In this document: in pieces, positions 33,874-41,707 of the stretch | Layout of the letters: the number at the start of each line of letters is the position of its first letter | Position numbering within the stretch: position 1 is the stretch's first letter | Source: JAGIBJ01 sp032119595 | GTDB lineage: Bacteria; Actinomycetota; Thermoleophilia; Solirubrobacterales; Solirubrobacteraceae | Assembly: GCA_032119595.1 (NCBI GenBank) | Contig: JAUMBQ010000006.1 | Coordinates: 1,577,716 to 1,641,715, forward strand | Direction: 5' to 3' | DNA length: 64,000 nt | Notes under the pieces: model-generated | What the model was told of the DNA's origin: nothing | Seen by the model: only the letters and a program-made list of their open reading frames with translations | The model's database searches: none | Made by a program: the position numbers and the translations under genes

Positions 33874-34586
33874 CCCGGGTATTGGTCGTTGACGACGAGC
33901 GCCAGCTCCTGCGCGCGATGTCGATCAATCTCCGGGCCCGCGGCTACGACGTCGACCTCGCAGAGACGGGGGCGCAGGCCCTTGAGCGCGCGGCCAAGCA
34001 CCGCCCGGACGTGGTGATCCTCGACCTGGGCCTTCCGGACCTGGACGGCACCGACGTGATTGCCGGCTTGCGTGGCTGGACGCAGGTGCCGATCATCGTG
34101 CTCTCGGCGCGGCACACGGAGGAGGCGAAGGTGTCGGCCCTCGACGCGGGCGCCGACGATTACGTCACCAAGCCGTTCGGCATGGACGAACTCCTCGCCC
34201 GCCTTCGCGCAACGCTCCGACGGGCCGAGGCGGCGGCCGCCACGACCGCCTCGGCTGAGCAGCCGATCATCGAGACCGACGACTTCACGATCGACCTCGC
34301 CGCCACGCGCGTCACGCGCAAGCAGGTCCCCGGCGCCGAAGACACGCGCGAGGAGGTACGCCTCACGCCCACCGAGTGGCAGCTCTTGGAGCTCCTCGTG
34401 CGCGCCGACGGCAAGCTCGTCACCGGCACCCACCTGCTCCACGAGGTCTGGGGCCCGCAGTACGGCACCGAGTTCAACTACCTGCGCCAGTACCTCGCCC
34501 AGCTCCGCCGCAAGCTCGAACCGGAGCCCTCGCGGCCCCGGTACCTCATCACGGAGCCGGGCATGGGCTACCGCTTCGTTCGCTAA
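33870..34586 (+). CDS. kdpE: KdpE response regulator
   Basis: A 238-residue OmpR-type regulator. The receiver domain contains VLVVDDERQLLR, phospho-acceptor Asp52 in ILDLGLPDLDG, and the YVTKPFGMDELLARLRATLRR lysine segment. The winged-helix domain has LTPTEWQLLELLVRADGKLVT, a recognition helix in YLRQYLAQLRRKLE and the final EPGMGYRF. A roughly 20-residue insertion with RKQVPGAEDTREE lies before the winged-helix core. Its start is GTG 33870 overlapping the kdpD stop. It is expected to activate the kdpFABC promoter upstream of 26722. Confidence 0.96.
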   Translation: MTRVLVVDDERQLLRAMSINLRARGYDVDLAETGAQALERAAKHRPDVVILDLGLPDLDGTDVIAGLRGWTQVPIIVLSARHTEEAKVSALDAGADDYVTKPFGMDELLARLRATLRRAEAAAATTASAEQPIIETDDFTIDLAATRVTRKQVPGAEDTREEVRLTPTEWQLLELLVRADGKLVTGTHLLHEVWGPQYGTEFNYLRQYLAQLRRKLEPEPSRPRYLITEPGMGYRFVR

Positions 34587-34676
34587 CCGCGGGCCCTGCC
34601 GGGAGGCCCGATCGGCCGGGGAAGTAGGCGGCAAACCGGCCCCTCGGCGAGCGCAACGGTCGTCAGGCTGCGAAAC

Positions 34677-36869
34677 ATGCTTCGCTCTCTCATCGCCGCC
34701 CTCGCTGCGTCGCTCGTCGCGGCCAGTCTCGCGGCCGGGTCGGCGCAGGCCAATTCGCTGCCGTTTTCCGTGGGCTCGCCCCCACGGGACGTGGTGAGCG
34801 CAGGCCGCTTTCAGTTCTTCATCACCGACGGCAGTCAGATCGGCCGCATCGCCAGCGATGGCTCGCTGACCTGGTTTCCGTCGGGGTTCCCCGCGGTAGA
34901 GCGGCTCATCGTCGGGCCAGCCGGTGACCTGTGGTTCATCGGCTCGGGGCCGCTCGGCACCGACCCGCGCCTCGGCCGGATGACGCAGAGCGGCGTGCTC
35001 CTGAGCAAGACCGATCCAATGTCCGGCATTGCGGTCGCCTTGGCCAACGGGCCCGACGGGCACGTCTGGGTCGCGGAGGGCTACGAGATGGCGGAGTACG
35101 CGGCCAACGGCGCCCTGCTCGAACAGCACACGATCCCTGGCGCAGCACCAGCGGTCGACGTCACGTCTGGCCCGGACGGCAACCTCTGGATCCCGCTTCA
35201 GACGCCGGTCGCCAACGTGCAGGCGGCGATCCTCAAAATGACCCCGGCTGGCGCCACCCATCGTTTCGAAGTCGGCCCGGACTGCGCACCCGCGAGTCCA
35301 CCATTCGCCTGCGCCAGAGTCCGCCGGATCGCCGTGGGCCCCGACAACTCGCTCTGGTACACGATGTCGCTCTCGTCGACGGTCAAGAACGATCACGGCG
35401 CCGTCGGCCGGCTCACGACGGGCGGCTTTTCGACCCACTTGGTTGGCCCGCCGACGTCGATCTTCAGTGCCATCACCAGCGGCCCTGACCGCCAGATCTA
35501 CGTGCTCGACTCCACGCGCCAAACCGTCGGCCGGTTCGACACCGCCACCGGCACGTTCACCGACGGCTCGGTCTGGGCAGCGGGCCTCAACGGGGCGGGC
35601 GACTTCAGCCGCGGCGGCCTGGTGCTGGCCGCCGACGGCGCCTTCTGGAGTGCAGCGCACGCCAAGTCCTACGTCCACCAGAGCTTCGTTGATCTGCCCC
35701 CGGATACCGGCAACCTGCTCCGTAACGGCGACGCCGAGAGCGGCCCGACTACGGTGCTGTCCTCCGCTGCGGTTCCGGTGGTTGGCTGGGCGACCAGCGC
35801 CGGCTTCTCCACGGGCAGCTTCCAGCAGTTCGGCGGCAAGCGGATGATGTGGGGCGGCCCGAACAACGGCCAGTCCTACGCGCGGCAGATCGTCGACCTG
35901 CGCGGGCAAGCTGCGGCGATCGACGCGGCGACGCGCGTCGCGACGCTCTCCGGCCAGATCGGCGGCTACGGCGGTCAGGCCGACTCCGGCACCCTGACCG
36001 CCCGTTTTGCCAAGGCCGACGGGACCATCCTCGGCGAGATCCACACGGCGCCCGTGACCCCGGCCAATCTCGGTGGCGTCTCTGGCTACTCGTCCCGGAC
36101 CATCAGCGGTGCCGTGCCTGCAGGCACGAGGTACGTGGAGATCGAAGCGCTGGCCAAGCGCGTGGAGGGCAACTCCAACGACGCCTTCTTCGACGACCTC
36201 TCCTTCACGGTCGCTGCCGCGTCGATTCCTTACGTCCCCGTCGTCCCGGCCGTCCCTGTGGGCCCCGTCCTGCCCGTCGTCCCGGCGGGCCAGGCGCCCG
36301 GTGAAGGCGGCGGGTCGGGGAGCGGTCCGGGCGAGGGAGCGGGCTCCGGCGCGGGTGCCAGCACCGGCAGCGACGCTGGCGGTCCTGGGACGACTGGCAC
36401 CGCACGCTCCAGCGACGGTTCCGGCCCCGGCGTCGGTCGCACCGGCGAAGCGCTGACTCCCGCCTCCGCGACCCGCCTTCAGCTCGCGCCGGCCGCCTTC
36501 GAGGCGATGCGATCCGGCGGTCCGACCACGGTCGATCGCATCCAGGGGACGCTGCTCTCGCTCACCCTCAGCCGCGCTTCGACGGTCACGATCCGCTTCG
36601 ACCGCGCTGCGGTGGGCCGGCGTCGGGGCAAGGCCTGCGTCGCCGCGCCGGTTCGCCGCGCGGCGAACTCCAAAACCTCAGCCAAGCGCGCCAAGTCGTG
36701 CACCCGCTACACGGCAGCGGGCACCTTCGCGGTCGATCAGCCGGCCGGCGTGAGCTCCATCCACCTCAGCGGCCGCACGGCCAAGGCGAAGCTTCCGCGC
36801 GGGAAGTACCACCTCGTGCTCACCCCGGCGGGTGGCGCCCCAGCCACCGTCGCGATGCGGATCCTCTAA
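34677..36869 (+). CDS. secreted beta-propeller-like protein with C-terminal beta domain
   Basis: A 730-residue exported protein; the signal peptide ends about residue 25 (AGSAQA-NS). Residues about 30-340 show short repeats with SDGSLTWFPSG, GPAGDLWFIG, GPDGHVWVAEG, GPDGNLWIPL, GPDNSLWYTM and GPDRQIYVLD, the spacing and wording of virginiamycin-B-lyase-like (Vgb) propellers. Residues about 345-520 form a carbohydrate-binding-like domain (NLLRNGDAESGP ... VEIEALAKRVEGNSNDAFFDDLSF). A Gly/Ser/Pro-rich linker follows (about 520-595), then a basic beta domain ending the protein. The propeller is probably a binding module; the Vgb catalytic residues were not checked. Transcribed alone after kdpE (90-base gap). 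Confidence 0.72.
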   Translation: MLRSLIAALAASLVAASLAAGSAQANSLPFSVGSPPRDVVSAGRFQFFITDGSQIGRIASDGSLTWFPSGFPAVERLIVGPAGDLWFIGSGPLGTDPRLGRMTQSGVLLSKTDPMSGIAVALANGPDGHVWVAEGYEMAEYAANGALLEQHTIPGAAPAVDVTSGPDGNLWIPLQTPVANVQAAILKMTPAGATHRFEVGPDCAPASPPFACARVRRIAVGPDNSLWYTMSLSSTVKNDHGAVGRLTTGGFSTHLVGPPTSIFSAITSGPDRQIYVLDSTRQTVGRFDTATGTFTDGSVWAAGLNGAGDFSRGGLVLAADGAFWSAAHAKSYVHQSFVDLPPDTGNLLRNGDAESGPTTVLSSAAVPVVGWATSAGFSTGSFQQFGGKRMMWGGPNNGQSYARQIVDLRGQAAAIDAATRVATLSGQIGGYGGQADSGTLTARFAKADGTILGEIHTAPVTPANLGGVSGYSSRTISGAVPAGTRYVEIEALAKRVEGNSNDAFFDDLSFTVAAASIPYVPVVPAVPVGPVLPVVPAGQAPGEGGGSGSGPGEGAGSGAGASTGSDAGGPGTTGTARSSDGSGPGVGRTGEALTPASATRLQLAPAAFEAMRSGGPTTVDRIQGTLLSLTLSRASTVTIRFDRAAVGRRRGKACVAAPVRRAANSKTSAKRAKSCTRYTAAGTFAVDQPAGVSSIHLSGRTAKAKLPRGKYHLVLTPAGGAPATVAMRIL

Positions 36870-36897
36870 CGCCGCCCTCGACGGTGGTCGGCCGCGT

Positions 36898-37788
36898 CTA
36901 GCGCTCGTCGCCCGCCATCAGCGTCGTGACGATCGCTTCGTAGACGGCCTCGCCAGGGCCGCCCTCGGCAACGCGGACGTTGTCGTGCTCGCCAAGCACG
37001 GCGGCGACGGCGGCGTCGCGTTCGTCCGCGCCCGCGACGAGCCAGAAGGTGCCGGTGGCGGCCGCCATGCCGACATCTTCGGCCGAGTCGCCGACGCTGA
37101 TCACCTCGTCGATGGCGTAGCCGCGGATCCGCCGATGGCGGTCGACCGCAGCGGCCTTGCTCGTGCTCTCGGGCGCGAGGTGGTAGCTGCGGGGGAACTC
37201 GATCGACGGGTCGAGCGTGCTTTCGCCCGGGCCACCGAGGAAACCGGTGCCGCCGGTCCGCAGGCCGCCGACGTACCCGTTGTCGACGAGCCGTAGGTCG
37301 CCGCTGCCGTGGTCGTTCAGGAGCTGCTGGGCGACGATCGTGTCGACTTCGCCGCGGAACAGCACCGATACCTCGCGGCCGACATGCCACGGCGTGTGGA
37401 GCTCGATCATGCCCTCGAAGTGATGGGTGAGGAGGTCGATCACGCCGCGCGAGGTGATCTGCTCGTTGATCGTCTGCGTGTCCGTGGGCCGCAGGTCGCC
37501 GGTCTGCCAGAAGTCCTCGCCGTCGACCGACAGGCCGCCGCCGCATTCGAAGGCGTAGGCCGTGGCGCCCATGGCGCGGCCGGGCTCGCGGACGGTGTCG
37601 CGGCGCCGACCGCTGACGGGCACGACCTCCACACCCGCGCGGTGCGCGGCCTCCAGCGCCCTCGCCCCGAGGAGCGAGACCGCACCCTCCTCGTCGTGGA
37701 AGAGCGAGCCGCCCCGGCCGACCATGGTTCCGTCGAGGTCGAAGTACACGCAGCGCAGCACGCTTCGCCACGCTAGCGGGCAGGCCAA
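36898..37788 (-). CDS. HAD-superfamily phosphatase (Cof-like)
   Basis: A 296-residue hydrolase with HAD motif I in VYFDLDGTMVGRGG, motif II in VEVVPVSGRRRDTVREP, a motif III lysine in ESTSKAAAVDRHRRIRG and motif IV in VISVGDSAEDVGMAAAT. The large cap between motifs II and III, with ELHTPWHVGREVSVLFRGE, places it in the Cof/sugar-phosphate-phosphatase type C2 group. The substrate is unknown. The annotated ATG may be too early: a GTG nine codons later begins MLRCVYFDLDG and would fit the family start. It converges on the secreted propeller gene with a 28-base gap. Confidence 0.82.
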   Translation of the reverse strand: MACPLAWRSVLRCVYFDLDGTMVGRGGSLFHDEEGAVSLLGARALEAAHRAGVEVVPVSGRRRDTVREPGRAMGATAYAFECGGGLSVDGEDFWQTGDLRPTDTQTINEQITSRGVIDLLTHHFEGMIELHTPWHVGREVSVLFRGEVDTIVAQQLLNDHGSGDLRLVDNGYVGGLRTGGTGFLGGPGESTLDPSIEFPRSYHLAPESTSKAAAVDRHRRIRGYAIDEVISVGDSAEDVGMAAATGTFWLVAGADERDAAVAAVLGEHDNVRVAEGGPGEAVYEAIVTTLMAGDER

Positions 37789-37843
37789 GGCGAGCGTGGT
37801 CGGCGGGCGGCCGTGGCAGCGCGAAAAGGACTCGACTTCGACG

Positions 37844-37857
37844 TTACATTGGTGTAA
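37844..37857. promoter_or_regulatory. TTACA-N4-TGTAA dyad before the monooxygenase gene
   Basis: A perfect 5-base inverted repeat, TTACATTGGTGTAA, 65 bases before the BVMO start and 56 bases upstream of the divergent HAD gene start. Its symmetry and position fit an operator for a TetR-type or similar regulator; no experimental support is visible. Confidence 0.35.
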
Positions 37858-37921
37858 GTTCGGCCCCGTAGGTCCGCTAACGAACGTGGACGTGCCTTAG
37901 TACCGGGCCCAGAGGAACACC

Positions 37922-39496
37922 ATGAGCACCACGTCCACCGACACGTTGAATGGGTCTGCGACCGAGCGGGGCACGCGCGAGGCCCAGGTCTTGGTCGTCG
38001 GCGCGGGCGTGTCGGGCATTGCCGTCGTGGTCGCGCTCCACAAGGCTGGCATCACCGACATCGCTCTGATCGAGGCCGGCGACGAGGTCGGGGGCACCTG
38101 GCGAGACAACACCTACCCGGGCTGCGCCTGCGATGTGCCGTCCATCCTCTACTCGTTCAGCTTCGAGCAGAACCCGGAGTGGACGCGGTTCTTCGCCCCA
38201 CAGCCGGAGATCCAGGCGTACGTCAACGACGTGGCCCGCAAGTACGGCATCGATCGCCTGGCCGAGTTCGGCACCGTGGCGGCTGGGAGCCGGTGGGACG
38301 AGGCGTCGCAGCGTTGGATCGTGCAGACCAACAAGGGCGAGATCCGGGCGCAGTGGGTGGTCGCGGCGACGGGTCCGCTGCAGCAGCCCAAGCTGCCGGA
38401 CGTGCCCGGCCTCGAGGATTTCGACGGACACGTCTTCCACTCCGCGACCTGGGATCACGACTACGACCTCGCCGGCAAGCGGGTGGCGGTCGTCGGCACC
38501 GGCGCGTCGTCCGTGCAATTCGTCCCGATGATCCAGCCGAAGGTCGGGGAACTCGTGCTGTTCCAGCGCACGCCGTCCTGGGTGCTGCCGCGGATGGACC
38601 GCAAGATCACCAAGCTCGAGCGCACGCTGTTTCGCCGCGTCCCAGGCGTGCAGAACTTCTTCCGACAGCTCCTTTGGCTCGTGCTCGAGGGCCAGCTCCA
38701 GGGGCAGCGCCGGCCGAAGATCATGCAGCAGGCGCAGAAGATCGGCCTGCGGCATCTGAAGCGGCAGGTCAAGGACCCGCAGCTGCGCAAGGCGCTCACG
38801 CCGACCTTCACGTTGGGATGCAAGCGCCTGCTGATGTCGAACACGTACTACAAGGCCCTCGCGGCGCCCAACGCGACCCTCATCCCGCAGGCGCTCCGCG
38901 AGGTTCGCGGCAACACGGTGGTTGCGGCCGACGGCACCGAGCGCGAGGTCGACGCGATCATCTTTGGCACCGGCTTCCACGTCACCGATCCGCCGATCGC
39001 CGAGCATGTGCGGGGGCGCAGCGGCATGTCGCTCGCCGAGGGCTGGGCCGGAAGTCCCCAGGCCTATCTCGGCACGGTCGTGCCAGACGCGCCGAATGCG
39101 TTCCTGATGGTCGGGCCGAACTTCGGCAACGGCCACACGTCGGTCTTCCTGCCGGTCGAGGCGCAGGCGGGATTCATCGCCGACGCCATTCGGGCGTGCA
39201 AGGCGGCGGGCGTCGAAGCGATCGAGGTGCGCCGCGACGTGCACGATCGCTGGAACGAGGCCGTTCAAGAGGGCCTGCGGGGCACCGTCTGGAACGACGG
39301 TGGCTGCGCGTCGTACTACCTCGACGCAACCGGCCGCAACTCCACGATCTACCCGTGGTCGACCATCGATCTGAAGCGCCGTATGCGCCGCTTCACGCTC
39401 GGCGACTTCCACACCGCCGGCAAGGGTGAGCCGCTCCCGGAGCTGCCGATGCCTCGCCCGAGCACGGCACCCGCCGAGCAGGCGCCGGTGAGCTAA
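37922..39496 (+). CDS. Baeyer-Villiger-type flavin monooxygenase
   Basis: A 524-residue FAD/NADPH enzyme. The first dinucleotide fold is VLVVGAGVSGIAVVVALHKAG. It is followed by the typical VGGTWRDNTYPGCACDVPSILYSFSFEQ, the Baeyer-Villiger fingerprint FDGHVFHSATWDHD, and the second NADPH fold VAVVGTGASSVQFVPMI. The family inserts oxygen next to a ketone to give esters or lactones, or hydroxylates amines; the substrate is unknown. Lipases, an SDR and TetR genes in the next 7 kb suggest use on long-chain or cyclic hydrophobic ketones. It is monocistronic: the next gene is on the opposite strand. Confidence 0.92.
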   Translation: MSTTSTDTLNGSATERGTREAQVLVVGAGVSGIAVVVALHKAGITDIALIEAGDEVGGTWRDNTYPGCACDVPSILYSFSFEQNPEWTRFFAPQPEIQAYVNDVARKYGIDRLAEFGTVAAGSRWDEASQRWIVQTNKGEIRAQWVVAATGPLQQPKLPDVPGLEDFDGHVFHSATWDHDYDLAGKRVAVVGTGASSVQFVPMIQPKVGELVLFQRTPSWVLPRMDRKITKLERTLFRRVPGVQNFFRQLLWLVLEGQLQGQRRPKIMQQAQKIGLRHLKRQVKDPQLRKALTPTFTLGCKRLLMSNTYYKALAAPNATLIPQALREVRGNTVVAADGTEREVDAIIFGTGFHVTDPPIAEHVRGRSGMSLAEGWAGSPQAYLGTVVPDAPNAFLMVGPNFGNGHTSVFLPVEAQAGFIADAIRACKAAGVEAIEVRRDVHDRWNEAVQEGLRGTVWNDGGCASYYLDATGRNSTIYPWSTIDLKRRMRRFTLGDFHTAGKGEPLPELPMPRPSTAPAEQAPVS

Positions 39497-39518
39497 GCCG
39501 GGGACCTTCGCTGCGGGG

Positions 39519-39588
39519 CCCGCGGCTCACGGCCCGAGGCCCGCAGCTCACGGCCCGCAGCTCACGGCCCGTGGGCCGCGGCTCACGC
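39519..39588. repeat. 14-nt tandem repeat between convergent genes
   Basis: The unit CCCGCAGCTCACGG occurs twice in tandem near 39540-39567, flanked by degenerate copies (CCCGCGGCTCACGG before, CCCGTGGG and CCGCGGCTCACG after). It lies between the monooxygenase stop (39496) and the opposing DUF6629-like gene, and runs into the last codons of the latter. It may contribute to 3' structure; no other meaning is evident. Confidence 0.6.
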
Positions 39589-40284
39589 TGAGGTGCTGAT
39601 CCGCGGGTCGGACTTGTCGGCAGGGTGATCCGGTGGGCCGGGCCATTCCTTGCCGGCGGCGTCGAGCTTCAGATGCATGTAGATCAGGAAGCTGATCATT
39701 GCCGCGTAGATGCACCAGATCGAGGTCACGGCGTCGTACCGGAGCCAACCGGCCATGCTGATGCCGATCGCGTTGGCCACGCCGAAGAGCCGCAGGTACT
39801 GGCCGGTCGCGGCGATGGTGGTGAACACGGTCGCGTTTACGTAGACGAGGCCGCCGATGTCCGGTACGTCCGTAGGCGTCTTGTAGACCATCACGCGATC
39901 GAGCGGATAGGCCGTCGCGCCCTCGGTGACGAGAATCCAGCCGAACCGCGCTGCGAGGATCGCGCCGCCGACCGCCGAAAGCGCCATGTAGATCCGCACC
40001 TTGCGATTCGGCTCGATCAGCATGACCGCGAGGGGCACGAAGACCGGCAGGATCATCTGCGCCATCGCCAGGTACAGGTAGATCGCGAAACTGCCGACGG
40101 CGGCCGACGCCTGGCCGTCGGTCCAGAGCCAGACGAAGGCCTCGACGCCCTGGTGCGCGGCGAAGAACAGCGGGATCGCCGCGATCGCGTACTGCCGCGG
40201 CTTCGTGGCAGCCCTCAGCGTGAGGATGCCGACGGGCGTGAGCGCGGCGGCCGCGACGATGTCGGCCTCGACGGAGAAACACAT
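39583..40284 (-). CDS. DUF6629-like seven-helix membrane protein
   Basis: A 233-residue integral membrane protein with about seven hydrophobic helices. The opening MCFSVEADIVAAAALTPVGILTL and the early segment LFFAAHQGVEAFVWLW match the DUF6629-like family found widely in actinobacteria, whose function is unknown. Later helices include FAIYLYLAMAQMILPVFVPLAVM and NATVFTTIAATGQYLRLFG. The tail is hydrophilic (GPPDHPADKSDPR). It is transcribed leftward, 20 bases downstream of the secretory lipase gene, and probably shares its transcript. Confidence 0.78.
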   Translation of the reverse strand: MCFSVEADIVAAAALTPVGILTLRAATKPRQYAIAAIPLFFAAHQGVEAFVWLWTDGQASAAVGSFAIYLYLAMAQMILPVFVPLAVMLIEPNRKVRIYMALSAVGGAILAARFGWILVTEGATAYPLDRVMVYKTPTDVPDIGGLVYVNATVFTTIAATGQYLRLFGVANAIGISMAGWLRYDAVTSIWCIYAAMISFLIYMHLKLDAAGKEWPGPPDHPADKSDPRISTSA

Positions 40285-40303
40285 GCGAGGCCGACCCTGG
40301 GCG

Positions 40304-41584
40304 CTACGCGGGTTTGGCGCAGTTCGTGATCATCGGCTTGTGGGCGAACCGGTCAGCCATCCAGGCCTGCGCCTTGAACGGCATCGAGAAGGCCTGCATC
40401 GCGTGCTCTTCCTTGTAGCCCGTCACGAACTGGACTTTGACACCCTCGGAGCAGTACTTCTTGACCAGCTTCAGCATCGCCGGGTAGGCCTCCATCTGGT
40501 CCAGCACCGTGTGGTACATGAACATCGGCATGCTCGGCGGGCTCTTGCCGAGCGCCAGGTCGTCGGCGGCGGCCTTGATGGTCGGGATCGACAGCAGGTC
40601 CGGCACGGTCGTGAGGCTGCGGATCTTCACGAACGGGTAGGCGAGCGCGAAGTCCATGATGCAGGACTGCTTCTTCTTGATGTACTTCAGGGTCGCGCGG
40701 CCCTTGTTGTTGAGGTACTTGTCGAACTCGGCCTCGGGGTAGCCCTGCGAGATGCCGACGAACGCGGCGAGCGCGATGCCGGCGAACAGCTGGCCGTCCA
40801 TCGACTTCATCACCTGCCCGAAGTCGGCTGCGACACCGCCCTGCGCGGCGCCGACGATGTTGAGTTCAGGCGCGTAGCTGGCGGCGAGCTCGCTGGCCCA
40901 GGCGGTGGCTTGGCCACCGCCTGAGTAGCCCATCATGCCGACGTCCGTCGCGGCGCCGTCCGTGAGGCCGGCGGGCTGGAAGTTCTCGGCAGCGCGGATG
41001 CCGTCGAGCACGCCGCGGGCCGTGGTCTTGCCGGTGAGCCACGCGTTGTCCGGGCCCTCGTAGTCGGCGGTCACGATGGTCCAGCCGCGGCTGAGGATGC
41101 CCATCATGAGGAGCGTCTCAGCGCCCTGCAGGGCGACCTTGCCGGTCTGCAGCGAGTACGACGGCATGCACGAGGGGCTCAGCCCGTCGTAGGCGGTCTG
41201 GTACGACACGAGCTTGCGGTCCTTGGCGGGCCGCGACAGCGGCAGGATGATCGTCGCCACCGTGGCGATCGGCTTCTCCTGCCGGTCGGTCGTGCGGTAA
41301 AGCACCTGGTAGGTCTTGAAGGGCAGCTGAACGCCGGGAGCGGTCCGGATTCGGGTGGTCCGCGAGCGGATGACTTCGCCGGGCGCGCGGCTCGCGATGT
41401 CGACGGGGGCGGTGTAGAACGGGTCGTCGGTGGGCCACACCGCAGCGCTCGCTGTTGACGCAGTGACCAATAGCGCGCCGAGCAGCGAGAGGGCTGCCAG
41501 GACACCCCTCAATCGACGGGCGTAGGCCGCGCCAGAGGCGTGGCGGCTAGGGACGGAGGTCACTCTTGGGACAGAAGAAGACAT
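40304..41584 (-). CDS. secretory lipase (LIP family)
   Basis: A 426-residue exported alpha/beta hydrolase. An N-terminal signal (about residues 28-47, ALSLLGALLVTASTASA) is followed by VWPTDDPFYTAP, a common beginning of actinobacterial secretory lipases. The nucleophile elbow is MMGYSGGGQATAW with the central Ser. Later parts with SMPMFMYHTVLDQM and YKEEHAMQAF carry the probable Asp and His. The family includes triacylglycerol lipases and some esterases. It faces the divergent hydrolase gene at 41705 across a 120-base region with a long-spaced inverted repeat, and may share control with it. Confidence 0.85.
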   Translation of the reverse strand: MSSSVPRVTSVPSRHASGAAYARRLRGVLAALSLLGALLVTASTASAAVWPTDDPFYTAPVDIASRAPGEVIRSRTTRIRTAPGVQLPFKTYQVLYRTTDRQEKPIATVATIILPLSRPAKDRKLVSYQTAYDGLSPSCMPSYSLQTGKVALQGAETLLMMGILSRGWTIVTADYEGPDNAWLTGKTTARGVLDGIRAAENFQPAGLTDGAATDVGMMGYSGGGQATAWASELAASYAPELNIVGAAQGGVAADFGQVMKSMDGQLFAGIALAAFVGISQGYPEAEFDKYLNNKGRATLKYIKKKQSCIMDFALAYPFVKIRSLTTVPDLLSIPTIKAAADDLALGKSPPSMPMFMYHTVLDQMEAYPAMLKLVKKYCSEGVKVQFVTGYKEEHAMQAFSMPFKAQAWMADRFAHKPMITNCAKPA

Positions 41585-41640
41585 CGTTCGAATCTCGGCT
41601 TAAAGGCCGCTGCGGGACGCGTTAAGGGCGACACCATACC

Positions 41641-41707
41641 CATCTGTGGCCGAAAAACTAGGAAGTAGTCACATCAAAGGCTTGGTACCTAGCATTACCC
41701 ACAGATG
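41641..41707. promoter_or_regulatory. 9-bp inverted repeat in divergent hydrolase promoter
   Basis: CATCTGTGG (41641-41649) and CCACAGATG (41699-41707) are perfect reverse complements separated by 49 bases in the 120-base gap between two divergent secreted-hydrolase genes. The arms are spaced as two binding sites rather than as one hairpin. The right arm covers the ATG at 41705. Confidence 0.4.

Noticed and set aside
33789..36044. 751-codon frame opposite kdpE and the propeller protein
   Set aside because: Low-complexity Arg/Gly/Ala composition without family motifs, and it covers two clear genes.
39519..39588. Short repeats as a possible CRISPR array
   Set aside because: The units are only 14 bases, adjacent without spacers and degenerate. 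No cas gene is present.
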